Numbered from the stretch's first letter, positions 1 through 9,406 are shown. The stretch is DNA of 64,000 nt from CBDBND01 sp965262665 (GCA_965262665.1 CBDHFR010000004.1:3100001-3164000), one strand, 5' to 3'. The notes: generated by a model from the sequence alone, not told the origin. Translations and numbers: made by a program.

Positions 1-81
1 ACCAGGGCTAGCTCCGTCGATTTTATCGTAGACAATTGTCGCGCCATCGGGGCGTGCTAGGATGCCTGTCTGAGGGGTCAA
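1..81 (-). CDS. Partial alpha/beta-hydrolase N-terminus (runs off the window)
   Basis: On the minus strand, a frame entering the window edge reads MTPQTGILARPDGATIVYD and continues KIDGASPG. The RPDGATIxYD start resembles the N-terminus of small proteobacterial alpha/beta hydrolases, ahead of the oxyanion-hole HG or GG motif, which would lie outside the window. No ATG is available; a TTG at 79-81 is the best start I see, with TTG start use uncertain. It would be divergent from the glycosyltransferase at 140. The family call rests on about 27 residues only. Confidence 0.35.
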   Translation of the reverse strand, partial: MTPQTGILARPDGATIVYDKIDGASPG

Positions 82-139
82 AGGTCCAATCCCAGGGCCA
101 TAAAGCGGCAGGTCGTTGCAAATCGTTTAAGCCAGTACG

Positions 140-1351
140 GTGCCATACACTACCACTGAAAATAGAACTGACCACACGGTCAAAACATGTCTTCAAGTCC
201 TTCCACAATTGGGAACGGGCGGTGTTGAGCGCGGCACCATCGATATTGCACAGGCCTTAGTCGAGTCCGGATGGCGTGCATTGGTCGCATCGTCGGGTGG
301 CCATCGCGTAAGAGAATTAGAACGCGTGGGTGCAGAGCACGTTGCATTGCCCCTGGCATCCAAGTCTCCCTTTGCCATTCATAAGAACGCGGCACTGCTA
401 GCCAATCTCATTCGATCCAACGCCGTGGATATCGTTCATGCACGGTCCCGAGCACCAGCGTGGAGCGCATACCATGCAGCCAATCGCGAGTCTCGTCCGT
501 TCATAACGACCTTCCACGGTGTCTACGGCCTCGGTCCTTTCGGCATCAAAAAATCCTACAACCGGATCATGACGCGCGGAGAACCGGTGATTGCGATCTC
601 AGAATTCATCGCTGGCCACATGGCCAATGAATACAAAGTGGAGGCCGACCGCATCCGACTTGTTCCGCGCGGTGTCGACCTTGAGCTCTTCAATCCAGAT
701 GCCGTGAGCTCTGCCCGCATGATCAATCTGTCGCAGGAATGGCGCTTGCCCGATGACGGCCCCATCATCATGCTGCCAGGACGACTCACCAGTTGGAAGG
801 GCCACTCCCTTCTCGTCGATGCGCTCTCCGTGTTGGCAAGATCGGGCCGATTACCAAACGGTTGGCGGTGTTTGTTCATTGGTCCGCCATCAACATCATC
901 AACCTACCGGGACCGTATAACAGCGCGCATTGAAGCAAATGGGTTGAGTGGACAAATTCAAATCATCGAGACCTGCCGCGATATTGCTGCCGCTTATATG
1001 GTCACCGACGTGGTCGTCTCCGCATCGACACGGCCTGAAGCTTTCGGGCGTATCGTGGCAGAAGCGCAAGCCATGGGACGACCAGTTGTCGCTCCGGCTC
1101 ATGGCGCTGCCCCGGAAATCATTCTTCCCGGAGTCACCGGATGGCTATTCACGCCCAGCGATCCCCAGTCCCTTGCGGGAGTACTGGAACAGGCCATCGG
1201 CGTTTCCAGCGAAGCGCGCGCGATCCTTGCAGACCGCGCCAGAGACCACGTAACGGAAAACTTTAGCCGCGAGCACATGGTCCAGGCCACACTGGATGTT
1301 TATGAAGATGCTCTGGAAAAGGCCGATCACAACAAAGCTGAAACACTGTGA
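140..1351 (+). CDS. Glycosyltransferase, GT4 family
   Basis: A 403-residue GT-B fold glycosyltransferase that probably transfers a nucleotide-activated sugar to a cell-envelope glycan. The N-terminal domain carries LPQLGTGGVERGT near residue 25, the usual GT4 donor-side start. The C-terminal domain has the E-x7-E type motif in RPEAFGRIVAEAQAMGRPVV near residue 298, followed by GAAPEII. Length is normal for the family. The ATG at 140 gives a slightly long N-terminus; a start closer to the KTCLQVLPQL segment is possible. It overlaps the next gene by GTGA, so the two were translationally coupled, as expected for a two-gene envelope-sugar operon. The acceptor cannot be predicted. Confidence 0.85.
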   Translation: MPYTTTENRTDHTVKTCLQVLPQLGTGGVERGTIDIAQALVESGWRALVASSGGHRVRELERVGAEHVALPLASKSPFAIHKNAALLANLIRSNAVDIVHARSRAPAWSAYHAANRESRPFITTFHGVYGLGPFGIKKSYNRIMTRGEPVIAISEFIAGHMANEYKVEADRIRLVPRGVDLELFNPDAVSSARMINLSQEWRLPDDGPIIMLPGRLTSWKGHSLLVDALSVLARSGRLPNGWRCLFIGPPSTSSTYRDRITARIEANGLSGQIQIIETCRDIAAAYMVTDVVVSASTRPEAFGRIVAEAQAMGRPVVAPAHGAAPEIILPGVTGWLFTPSDPQSLAGVLEQAIGVSSEARAILADRARDHVTENFSREHMVQATLDVYEDALEKADHNKAETL

Positions 1352-2316
1352 CCGAGGTTGGAAACACGTCGTCTGAAAAAGATTCGATTTTGATCATCCG
1401 AACCGGTCCGGTTGGTGACTTCGTCCAAGCCCTTAGCGCTTTTTCCGCAATTCGCATGCATCACGACGGTGCCGAAATCACACTGATAGCAAATCCTGCC
1501 GTGGTCGAGTTTGCCGGTGCCGCGCCTTACTTTGATCGCGTTGAGCCAGATCCCCGTAGTGCTATTGGACTATGATCGATCATCAAAACTAAACCCTTTC
1601 ATCGTGTCTATAAACTCGATACTTCGCGACGGACAAACTTCGCGTTCATCCTGGCCAAATCCTTTCGCCAGCATTTAGGCTCGGACAGCCCCGTCCCTTG
1701 GTCAGGAACGGCCAAAGGGTGTGCCTTTCCATATATCAATGCTGATCGATTGGCGATGCATACCAGTGACCGGTTGATGGGTCAGCTGGAAGCAGCCGGT
1801 GTCGAAGATCATCCCCCAATCAGCCTGGCCTGGGTTTCACGCGCCGTCGGGACGTTTTCATTGCCGTTATCCTTAAGCGAACCTTTCATTTTGTTAGCGA
1901 TCGATCCAGGCGGTAAACAGGGCGCACAATGGACACCAGCTTATTATGCAGACATGGCTGAGTTTGCTTTTGCCCGGGGTCAACGGCCGGTGATGATTGG
2001 CGAATTTGAATCGCCTGATATCGTCGAAGCCGTCAAAGACGTTGTTTCAGACTCCGTCGACTTGTGTGGCAAAGCCTCCCACGTTGAAACGGTCTTTCTC
2101 GCATGGGCGGCGGTTGGCGCCATCGGTACAGACAACGGTACGATGCATCTCATTACAACGGCGGGGTGTCGCAGTATCGTGCTTTATGACCCCGGGTCAG
2201 ACGCAGCGCTGCAGGGTCATCGTGGTCCCGATGTTACCATTCTGCGCCGCCACAACCTGGCCTCCATTACCGCAGCAGAAGTCGTACAAGCCTTGAAAAG
2301 TGGGACTTCACCTTGA
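1348..2316 (+). pseudogene. GT9-type glycosyltransferase (ADP-heptose:LPS heptosyltransferase-like), interrupted by TGA
   Basis: The frame starts at GTG 1348, overlapping the upstream stop by GTGA. The N-terminus SILIIRTGPVGDFVQALSAF is the GT9 signature (LIIRxGxxGDxVxxLP). At 1573 the frame meets TGA after DPRSAIGL. Reading on in the same frame without any indel gives SIIKTKPFHRVYKLDTSRRT and then the long C-terminal part from 1750, with the family's AIGTDNGTMHL motif. A single stop therefore splits an otherwise continuous gene of about 322 codons. TGG (Trp) to TGA is one simple origin. Other genes here use TGA as a normal stop, so recoding is unlikely. A sequencing error is the main alternative. 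Confidence 0.8.
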
Positions 2317-2380
2317 CTTGCTGGCCTATCTTCTTAGATTGCCCGCGCCTCTATACCCTCAGGACGGAAAAGGGAAACCC

Positions 2381-4336
2381 ATGGTTGCCATCACCCTGCC
2401 AGACGGCAGCGTGCGAGATTACGCAGAACCAGTAACTGGTGCTGCCCTGGCTGCCGATATCGGACCCGGGTTGGCCAAAGCCGCCCTTGCTCTTCGACTC
2501 AACGGAGAGCTTGTGGATCTGGCGACGGTTATCGCAGAGGACTCCGACGTTTCCATTATTACCTCAAAGGATGAAGAGGCGCTGGAATTGTTCCGGCATG
2601 ATGCAGCCCATGTCATGGCCGAAGCTGTTCAAGAGCTGTATCCGGGTGCCCAGGTCACCATCGGTCCCGTCATTGAAAATGGATTCTATTACGACTTTGC
2701 TCGCGACGAGCCGTTTAGTCTCAATGATCTTGAAAAAATCGAGACGCGTATGGGCGAGATTATTGATCGGGATGAGGAGATCGCACTCGAAATATGGTCA
2801 CGCGACGAGGCGATCCACTTCTTTAATGACGCCGGCGAGAAGTACAAAGCGCAGATCATTCAAGACCTTCCCACAGACGAAGAAATACGCATTTACCGAC
2901 AAGGGAATTGGCTGGACCTTTGCCACGGCCCGCACCTGCCGTCGACAGGTAAATTAGGCAAAGCCTTCAAACTGTTGAAATTGGCCGGGGCCTACTGGCG
3001 TGGCGATCATCGCAACGCGATGCTGCAACGCATTTACGGCACCTGCTGGGCCAACGAGAAACAGCTCAAAGCCCACTTGCTGATGCTGGAAGAAGCGGAG
3101 AAGCGGGATCACCGCAAGCTGGGCCGTGAAATGGACCTGTTTCATCTGCAGGAGGAAGCCCAGGGCTCGGTCTTCTGGCATCCTAAGGGGTTTACGGTGT
3201 GGCTGGTCTTGGAGAGTTACATTCGTAACCGGCTCACCGACGCGGGATACGTGGAGGTCAAAACACCGCAACTGCTCGACTCCCGCTTTTGGGAAAGCTC
3301 GGGCCACTGGTCGAAGTTTCGGGAAAATATGTTTGTCGTGCCGGATGAGATCCCCAGCACGGAAGACGATGAGCCAATCGTTTCAAACGACGCCAAACTC
3401 ATGGCCATCAAGCCGATGAACTGTCCGGCACACATTCAGATCTTCAAGAACGATATTCGCAGTTACCGCGACCTGCCCATCCGCATGGCTGAGTTCGGCT
3501 GCTGCCACCGCAATGAACCTCATGGCGCCCTGCATGGGCTCATGCGGGTGCGTCAAATGACGCAAGACGACGCCCATATTTTCTGCCGAGACGATCAGGT
3601 GACGGAAGAGACCACCGCATTTTGTGCGTTACTGCAATCCGTCTACAGCGACCTGGGCTTCGACACCCTTGAGGTCAAACTGGCTACCAGACCAGACGTG
3701 CGCGCTGGCGACGATGCCGTATGGGATCGCGCTGAGGCGGCATTGGAAGAGGCTGTGCAAGCGGCCGGGCTGGAGTATGAAATCCTCCCCAACGAAGGAG
3801 CGTTTTACGGGCCCAAACTGGAATTTCATCTCAAGGATGCCATTGGCCGTACATGGCAGTGCGGAACCATTCAACTTGATTTCGTTTTGCCCGAGCGACT
3901 CGATGCCAGCTACGTTGGACAGGATGGCGAGAAGCATCGGCCGGTGATGCTTCACCGCGCCATATTGGGCAGCTTGGAGCGGTTTATCGGTATTCTGATT
4001 GAGAACTATGCAGGCAAATTGCCGATATGGCTTGCCCCTGTTCAAACCGTCGTCGCCACCATCACCTCCGATGCCAATGCCTATGCCGAAACGGTTGCTG
4101 AGGCCTTGAAGGCCAAGGGACTCAGGGTTGGAATCGATCTGCGCAACGAAAAAATCAATTACAAAGTCCGCGAACATTCGCACGCAAAAGTGCCTGTAAT
4201 CGCCGTCGTTGGTCAAAAGGAAGCGGAGGCTGGCACCGTCGCGCTCCGGCGGCTGGGCGGAAAAACCCAAGAAATCCTTGCCCTTACGGAGGCAGCCGAT
4301 ACACTCTGCGGCGAGGCGGCAGTGCCCGGCTCGTAG
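2381..4336 (+). CDS. thrS: Threonyl-tRNA synthetase
   Basis: Charges tRNA-Thr in the cytoplasm. The start at 2381 (MVAITLPDGSVRDY) is chosen over an upstream in-frame ATG because it begins the TGS domain exactly and has an AGGA/AAGGGA ribosome site just upstream. Domains in order: TGS (about 1-62); the editing domain with HDAAH near residue 73 and the LCHGPH motif near 180; the class II core, with zinc ligands in MNCPAH (about 345), DDAHIFC (about 394) and LHRAILGS (about 523); and an HGTP anticodon-binding domain from about 550. The 651-residue length is normal. It stands immediately ahead of infC. Confidence 0.97.
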   Translation: MVAITLPDGSVRDYAEPVTGAALAADIGPGLAKAALALRLNGELVDLATVIAEDSDVSIITSKDEEALELFRHDAAHVMAEAVQELYPGAQVTIGPVIENGFYYDFARDEPFSLNDLEKIETRMGEIIDRDEEIALEIWSRDEAIHFFNDAGEKYKAQIIQDLPTDEEIRIYRQGNWLDLCHGPHLPSTGKLGKAFKLLKLAGAYWRGDHRNAMLQRIYGTCWANEKQLKAHLLMLEEAEKRDHRKLGREMDLFHLQEEAQGSVFWHPKGFTVWLVLESYIRNRLTDAGYVEVKTPQLLDSRFWESSGHWSKFRENMFVVPDEIPSTEDDEPIVSNDAKLMAIKPMNCPAHIQIFKNDIRSYRDLPIRMAEFGCCHRNEPHGALHGLMRVRQMTQDDAHIFCRDDQVTEETTAFCALLQSVYSDLGFDTLEVKLATRPDVRAGDDAVWDRAEAALEEAVQAAGLEYEILPNEGAFYGPKLEFHLKDAIGRTWQCGTIQLDFVLPERLDASYVGQDGEKHRPVMLHRAILGSLERFIGILIENYAGKLPIWLAPVQTVVATITSDANAYAETVAEALKAKGLRVGIDLRNEKINYKVREHSHAKVPVIAVVGQKEAEAGTVALRRLGGKTQEILALTEAADTLCGEAAVPGS

Positions 4337-4447
4337 GGACGTTTGGGATTATGAGACATAAAGAACCGGCCTTTTTGTGTTCAGAAAGGTTCAAAGACAC
4401 GGTTCCATTCCCAGACTATCTGACAACAGACACAAGGAGATACATCC

Positions 4448-4984
4448 ATAGCTAGACCTATGATGACGACGCCACCGTCCAAGGATGGACCACGCGTCAA
4501 CGAAGATATCGACGTACCCAAGGTACGCTTAATCGGTGCAGAAGGAGAAAACATTGGGGTTGTGACAGTCAGTGAGGCGCTTGGCCATGCAGACGACGCC
4601 GGACTCGACCTAGTCGAAATTTCACCCAATGCTGACCCGCCCGTATGCAAGATCCTCGACTACGGGAAATATAAATACGAAGCGCAAAAGAAAAAGAACG
4701 AAGCGAAAAAGAAACAAAAAGTCATCGACGTTAAGGAAATCAAGCTTCGACCCAATATCGATGATCACGACTACGATGTGAAAATGCGCAATATGTGGCG
4801 CTTCATCGGCGACGGGGATAAAGTCAAAGTCACTCTCAGATTTCGCGGCCGTGAAATGGCTCACCAGAAGCTGGGTGTTGACGTGCTCAACCGGGTGAAG
4901 GCCGATACCGATGAAATCGCCAAGGTCGAGCAGGAAGCCAAGATGGAAGGCCGTCAGATGGTCATGGTGATGGCCCCCCGATAG
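4448..4984 (+). CDS. infC: Translation initiation factor IF-3, with ATA start codon
   Basis: IF3 binds the 30S subunit and checks start-codon pairing. The first in-frame ATG is at 4460, but a strong ribosome site AAGGAG lies at 4434-4439. It is 8 nt from an ATA at 4448-4450 and 20 nt from that ATG. From ATA the protein starts (M)ARPMMTTPPSKDGPRVNEDI, matching the usual alphaproteobacterial IF3 N-terminus of an Ala-Arg-Pro-type leader before GPRVNEDI. A rare start is typical for infC because IF3 represses its own non-canonical start. The N-domain runs to the Lys-rich linker YKYEAQKKKNEAKKKQK, and the C-domain contains KEIKLRPNIDDHDY. Length from ATA is 178 residues. Confidence 0.93.
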   Translation: MARPMMTTPPSKDGPRVNEDIDVPKVRLIGAEGENIGVVTVSEALGHADDAGLDLVEISPNADPPVCKILDYGKYKYEAQKKKNEAKKKQKVIDVKEIKLRPNIDDHDYDVKMRNMWRFIGDGDKVKVTLRFRGREMAHQKLGVDVLNRVKADTDEIAKVEQEAKMEGRQMVMVMAPR

Positions 4985-5040
4985 GAGGGGCGCGCCTACC
5001 GTGACGGGCGTCTCAGAGGCCCGTAAAGCCTTTCAATCCC

Positions 5041-5069
5041 TTGCATATCAGCTTTTCTGACTGTATAAA
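5041..5069 (+). promoter_or_regulatory. Candidate promoter in the infC-rpmI gap
   Basis: TTGCAT (5041-5046) and TATAAA (5064-5069) are 17 nt apart, a sigma70-like layout with a good -10 and a weak -35. Downstream, 5082-5096 reads CACGGCAGTGCCGTG, a perfect 7-bp inverted repeat. The 226-bp gap has no other gene. The L35-L20 leader is a known site of L20 autoregulation in other bacteria, so the palindrome may be regulatory. Both calls are by eye. Confidence 0.35.
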
Positions 5070-5210
5070 CCGCGCCTTCCTCACGGCAGTGCCGTGGGGT
5101 GACTGATTTTCAGGCTAGAAACGGTCGGGCAAGAGGCGCCGCTTTTCAGTTCGAGAGAGCGCCTGGGCATGCCTAGCCGTTGAAAATACTCGAGAAATAA
5201 GGATAGAAAA

Positions 5211-5414
5211 ATGCCCAAAATGAGGACCAAGAGCGCCACAAAACGGCGCTTCCGTACGACGGCTTCGGGCAAGCTGAAGGGCAACTTTGCCTACAAGCGG
5301 CACATGCTTGGATCAAAATCACAAAAAATGAAGCGTAGGGCGAGAGGCTCTTTCCTCTTGGCGGATTCCGACGCCAAGATCGTAAAGAAGTTTTTGCCCT
5401 ACGGTACGTCGTAA
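5211..5414 (+). CDS. rpmI: Ribosomal protein L35 (bL35)
   Basis: A 67-residue, strongly basic protein, MPKMRTKSATKRRFRTTASG then KLKGNFAYKRHMLGSKSQKM, a textbook bL35 with the KMRTKSATKRRF start. It is part of the large ribosomal subunit. An AAGGA ribosome site lies just upstream. It is 12 bp ahead of rplT, the conserved L35-L20 pair, and follows infC as in many bacteria. Confidence 0.97.
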   Translation: MPKMRTKSATKRRFRTTASGKLKGNFAYKRHMLGSKSQKMKRRARGSFLLADSDAKIVKKFLPYGTS

Positions 5415-5426
5415 GGGAGGCCACGG

Positions 5427-5783
5427 ATGTCGCGCGTGAAACGGGGTGTGACGACCCATGCCCGTCACAAGAAGGTCTTGGATGCCGCCAAAGGCTATCA
5501 GGGTCGAAACTCAAAAAGCTTTCGGGTTGCAAAGCAGAAAGTCGAAAAAGGACTTCAATACGCCTATCGCGATCGCCGGGTGAAAAAGCGGAATTTCCGT
5601 TCCCTTTGGATCCAGCGCATCAACGCGGGCGCACGGGAGCACGGCCTGACCTACTCACGATTTATGGACGGGCTCCGGAAATCGGGTATCGAGTTGGATC
5701 GAAAGATCCTTGCCGATATCGCAGTCCGGGAGCCCGAGACATTCGCGAGCTTGGTTAAGCAGGCTCAGTCGGCGCTCGGTTAA
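5427..5783 (+). CDS. rplT: Ribosomal protein L20 (bL20)
   Basis: A 118-residue bL20, MSRVKRGVTTHARHKKVLDA followed by AKGYQGRNSKSFRVAKQKVE, normal in length and motif. It is needed early in 50S assembly and in several bacteria represses its own operon by binding the leader RNA. A GGGAGG ribosome site lies 12-8 nt upstream. Close spacing to rpmI indicates one transcript. Confidence 0.97.
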   Translation: MSRVKRGVTTHARHKKVLDAAKGYQGRNSKSFRVAKQKVEKGLQYAYRDRRVKKRNFRSLWIQRINAGAREHGLTYSRFMDGLRKSGIELDRKILADIAVREPETFASLVKQAQSALG

Positions 5784-5789
5784 GACCAC

Positions 5790-5860
5790 CGGCGCCATCA
5801 CGGCGCCGAGCCACCCTGAATAAGGATTGTCTCGGTGGGGGCCGCTCAAAGCTTGGCCCC
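5790..5860 (+). promoter_or_regulatory. Two hairpins between rplT and pheS
   Basis: Just after the rplT stop, GGCGCC (5791-5796) pairs with GGCGCC (5802-5807) across a 5-nt loop, extended by one C-G pair, with no T-run following. A second stem pairs GGGGCC (5838-5843) with GGCCCC (5855-5860). Neither is a classical terminator. They could slow readthrough from L20 into the PheRS genes. No Phe-rich leader peptide or T-box is visible. Confidence 0.3.
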
Positions 5861-5902
5861 TTGTCACCATGAACACAGATACGTTCGCAACGAGACACGA
5901 CC

Positions 5903-6979
5903 ATGGATCAAGTCGAAAACCTTCGCGAGGAGCTCTTATCCGAAGTCTCCGGGGCAAAGACCCTCAAAGACTTGGAGTCGGTTCGCGTGTCCGCGTTGGG
6001 CAAAAAGGGTCGCATCACGGTGATGATGAAGGGCCTGGGCGACATGGAACCCGAGGCCCGCAAGACCGCAGGCCAACAGCTCAATACGGTCAAACAACAA
6101 ATCGCCGACGTCATCTATAAACGCAAGGCGGAACTCGAGGCCGCAGACCTCGCCGACCAGTTGGCGACGGATACGGTTGACGTTTCATTGCCCGTCCGGC
6201 CCGAACAAAGAGGCTCCCTCCACCCCATCAGCCAGACTATCGAAGAGATCGTTGCCATCTTTGGGCCGATGGGATTCGACGTGGCCGAAGGCCCGGATAT
6301 CGAGGACGACTTCTACAACTTCACGGCGTTGAATTTTCCGCCGGATCATCCGGCCCGGGAAATGCACGACACTTTTTTCCTTCCACCCCGGGAAGACGGC
6401 ACCCGTCACCTGTTGAGAACCCATACGTCGCCGGTGCAGGTCAGGGTGATGCAATCCACTAAACCGCCGTTCCGTATACTGGCGCCGGGGCGGGCGTACC
6501 GGTGCGATTACGACATGACCCATACGCCCATGTTCCATCAGGTCGAGGGCTTGGTGATTGATAAAACAACCCACATGGGCCACCTCAAGGGCTGTCTCAT
6601 TGAATTCGTCAACGCCTATTTCGAAGTGGACGACACACCAGTGCGCTTCCGACCGTCCTTCTTTCCATTCACTGAACCGTCAGCGGAGATGGATATCGGC
6701 TACGCTCGGGTCAACGGCGAGCTAAAAATCGGTGAAGGCACCGATTGGTTGGAAATTCTCGGTTGCGGCATGGTCCATCCCAATGTCCTGACAGCTTGCG
6801 GACTGGACCCGGACGAATACCAAGGGTTTGCCTTCGGCATGGGTGTGGAACGAGTGGCCATGCTGAAGTACGGCATTCCCGATCTGCGCACCTTCTTCGA
6901 CGCTGACCTGCGTTGGCTGCGCCATTACGGCTTCTCCGCTCTCGATGTTCCAACGTTGACGGGAGGGCTGAGCCGATGA
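5903..6979 (+). CDS. pheS: Phenylalanyl-tRNA synthetase alpha subunit
   Basis: The catalytic subunit of the alpha2-beta2 PheRS. An N-terminal coiled-coil, tRNA-binding region covers about residues 1-90. The class II core follows, with HPISQTIEEIVAIFGPMGFD, the motif-2 region FRILAPGRAYRCDYDMTH, HQVEGLVID and the motif-3 segment GFAFGMGVERVAMLKYGIPD. The 358-residue length is normal. The stop overlaps the pheT start as ATGA. The start at 5903 (MDQVENLREELLS) has only a weak purine stretch upstream but matches the family N-terminus. Confidence 0.96.
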   Translation: MDQVENLREELLSEVSGAKTLKDLESVRVSALGKKGRITVMMKGLGDMEPEARKTAGQQLNTVKQQIADVIYKRKAELEAADLADQLATDTVDVSLPVRPEQRGSLHPISQTIEEIVAIFGPMGFDVAEGPDIEDDFYNFTALNFPPDHPAREMHDTFFLPPREDGTRHLLRTHTSPVQVRVMQSTKPPFRILAPGRAYRCDYDMTHTPMFHQVEGLVIDKTTHMGHLKGCLIEFVNAYFEVDDTPVRFRPSFFPFTEPSAEMDIGYARVNGELKIGEGTDWLEILGCGMVHPNVLTACGLDPDEYQGFAFGMGVERVAMLKYGIPDLRTFFDADLRWLRHYGFSALDVPTLTGGLSR

Positions 6980-9387
6980 AGTTCACCCTGTCGTGGCTGA
7001 AGGACCATCTCGACACCGATGCTGACCTCACCACCCTCACTGACACCCTGACGGCCATTGGTCTGGAAGTGGAGGGCATAGAAGATCCGGCTTCCGCTCT
7101 CGCACCGTTTGTGGTCGCCGAGATCGTCAGCGCGGAAAAGCATCCCGATGCGGACCGCCTCAAGCTGTGCCGCGTCACCGACGGCAAAGAAGAAGTACAG
7201 GTGGTGTGCGGGGCGCCCAACGCCCGGGAAGGCCTGAAAGGTATCTTGGCCCGGCCAGGGGATGTCATTCCTGAATCCGGCAATAAGTTGAAAGTCGGCA
7301 AGATTCGCGGTGTTGAAAGCCGCGGCATGATGTGTTCCGCCCGTGAACTCAAGCTGGACGAGGATCACGACGGCATAATCGAGTTATCCGATGACGTCGT
7401 GGTGGGCTCACCGGCCGCTGATGCCCTTACCCTGGATCCGGTGATCGACGTGGCATTAACGCCCAACCGGGTGGATGCCCTCGGTGTTCGTGGCGTTGCC
7501 CGGGACCTTGCCGCGGCTGGTGTGGGCATGCTCAAACCTCTGGATACGTCACCAGTGACGGGGAGTTTTGACAGTCCACGTGCGGTGGCCATGAATCTGC
7601 CGGACGATCAGTCTCACGTGTGTCCGCACTTTGTCGGACGGACCATCCGCAGGCTCAACAACGGTGAAAGCCCACAATGGTTAAAGGACCGGCTCACCGC
7701 CATCGGATTGCGCCCGGTGTCAGCCCTGGTCGACATCACCCAATACCTCAACATTGACCTCGGCCGGCCTTTGCATGTGTTCGACACGGCAAAGTTGAAA
7801 GGCGACGTCGGCCCACGTCTCGCCACTGCGGGCGAAAAAATTGCCGCGCTTAATGGAACGGAATACGAACTGCATGACACCGTGGTGGTCATCGCCGATG
7901 AGGCGTGTGCCGTCGGTATCGGTGGGATCATGGGCGGGGAGCCATCCAGCTGTACCAAAGAGACAACGGAAGTATTTCTCGAGTCCGCTTTGTTTGATCC
8001 GGTGAACATTGCCAACAGCGGCCGGTCCCTCGGGATTATATCGGATGCCCGTTACTGTTTTGAGCGCGGTGTTGATCCGGACTCGACGATTGAAGGAGCC
8101 GAACGCGCCACCCGCATGATCCTCGAGATGTGCGGCGGCGAAGCCTCTCATTTGGTGGAGGTAGGAGCGGCACCGCAATTGGGTGCCGCTGTATCGTTTC
8201 GGCCTTCCCGGGTGTTGAAGCTCGGTGGCGTTGCCATCGCCGATGCCAACATCAAAGCCATCCTCGAACGTCTTGGATTCTCGGTGGCGCCGGACAGTGC
8301 TGATTCCTGGACTGTCACCGCGCCGTCATGGCGCCGCGATGTCAGCGGTGAGCACGACCTCATCGAAGAGGTGCTCCGGATTCACGGCTACGACGAAATC
8401 CCGGTGTCTTCCATGCCCTGTCCGGCCATGGTCAAACCAGCTTTTACCAAGGATCAGCGCCGGGTCAGGGCCGTGCGCCAGGTCCTGGCGGCTCGTGGAC
8501 TGCATGAAGTGACCACTTGGTCGTTTCTGTCCAGGGTTCATGCAGAGCCGTTCACCTCCGAATCTCCGCTCGTCCCGCTGGACAATCCCTTAAGCGCCGA
8601 CGTGGATGTGATGCGGCCGTCTGTGTTGCCCAATCTGATTCAAGCGGCGGGCCGCAACGCGGCTCGGGCCATGCCCAATGCCCGTTTGTTTGAAATTGGG
8701 CCGCGCTTCGAAGGGACAGAACCTGGCGAACAGACATTGGTTGCCGGAGGCATTCGCTCGGGTCACAGTGGTCGTCGTCATTGGCGCCAACAACCCCGCG
8801 ACGTGGACGCATTTGACGTTAAAGCCGATGCCTTAGCGGCCCTGGAAACCGCCGGTGTTCCTGTTGACCGGCTGCAAATAGGAGCGGGCGACAATACCGG
8901 CGCACCGGCCTGGTATCACCCCGGACAATCCGGCGTGCTCAAACTAGGGCCGACGGTGCTGGCCGAATTTGGCCTGCTCCATCCGCTCTGTTTGAAGGCT
9001 TTGGATGTGGACGGCCCGATCGCCGGTTTCGAGGTGTTCTTGGACCGCGTGCCGTCTTCCAAACGAAAATCCGGCCCGGCCCGGCCGAAGTTTGCCCCAT
9101 CTGCGTTCCAGCCCGTTGAGCGTGACTTTGCCTTTTTGCTCGATGAATCTGTCCAGGTTGAAGACGTTGTCCGTGCGATCAGAGGTGCCAAAAAAAATCT
9201 AATCACATCCATTGACGTGTTTGATGTCTATTCCAGTCAGGACCTTAAAGACAATAAGAAGTCGGTTGCTCTGTCTGTGCGTTTGGAACCGGCAGCGGCC
9301 ACACTGACGGACGCCGAAATCGAAGACGTTTTACAACGGATTGTCGCCGCAGTCGAAAAGGCTGTGGGTGGACAATTGCGCAGTTGA
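6976..9387 (+). CDS. pheT: Phenylalanyl-tRNA synthetase beta subunit
   Basis: The structural and editing subunit of PheRS. The start at 6976 (MKFTLSWLKDHLDTD) is chosen because it is the invariant beta-subunit N-terminus and overlaps the pheS stop in ATGA; an in-frame upstream ATG would lie inside pheS. Domains: the EMAP-like tRNA-binding domain (about 40-150, with VVCGAPNAREG), the B3/B4 editing domain, B5, the catalytic-like core, and a C-terminal FDX-ACB anticodon-binding domain (FQPVERDFAFLLDE onward). Length is 803 residues, with no break visible. Confidence 0.96.
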   Translation: MKFTLSWLKDHLDTDADLTTLTDTLTAIGLEVEGIEDPASALAPFVVAEIVSAEKHPDADRLKLCRVTDGKEEVQVVCGAPNAREGLKGILARPGDVIPESGNKLKVGKIRGVESRGMMCSARELKLDEDHDGIIELSDDVVVGSPAADALTLDPVIDVALTPNRVDALGVRGVARDLAAAGVGMLKPLDTSPVTGSFDSPRAVAMNLPDDQSHVCPHFVGRTIRRLNNGESPQWLKDRLTAIGLRPVSALVDITQYLNIDLGRPLHVFDTAKLKGDVGPRLATAGEKIAALNGTEYELHDTVVVIADEACAVGIGGIMGGEPSSCTKETTEVFLESALFDPVNIANSGRSLGIISDARYCFERGVDPDSTIEGAERATRMILEMCGGEASHLVEVGAAPQLGAAVSFRPSRVLKLGGVAIADANIKAILERLGFSVAPDSADSWTVTAPSWRRDVSGEHDLIEEVLRIHGYDEIPVSSMPCPAMVKPAFTKDQRRVRAVRQVLAARGLHEVTTWSFLSRVHAEPFTSESPLVPLDNPLSADVDVMRPSVLPNLIQAAGRNAARAMPNARLFEIGPRFEGTEPGEQTLVAGGIRSGHSGRRHWRQQPRDVDAFDVKADALAALETAGVPVDRLQIGAGDNTGAPAWYHPGQSGVLKLGPTVLAEFGLLHPLCLKALDVDGPIAGFEVFLDRVPSSKRKSGPARPKFAPSAFQPVERDFAFLLDESVQVEDVVRAIRGAKKNLITSIDVFDVYSSQDLKDNKKSVALSVRLEPAAATLTDAEIEDVLQRIVAAVEKAVGGQLRS

Positions 9388-9406
9388 AAGTGTGGCCCCC
9401 GGCGTT

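Noticed and set aside
1573..1575. TGA read as Trp or selenocysteine in the GT9 gene
   Set aside because: Other genes here end in TGA at their expected family C-terminus (GT4 at 1351, pheS at 6979), no selenocysteine element is visible, and the family has no selenoprotein.
3629..4270. 213-codon minus-strand ORF opposite thrS
   Set aside because: An antisense shadow of a complete thrS; no recognisable domain.
5784..5902. Phe-dependent attenuator or T-box upstream of pheS
   Set aside because: No run of Phe codons in a leader ORF, no T-box core and no U-tract terminator were visible; only two GC-rich stems.
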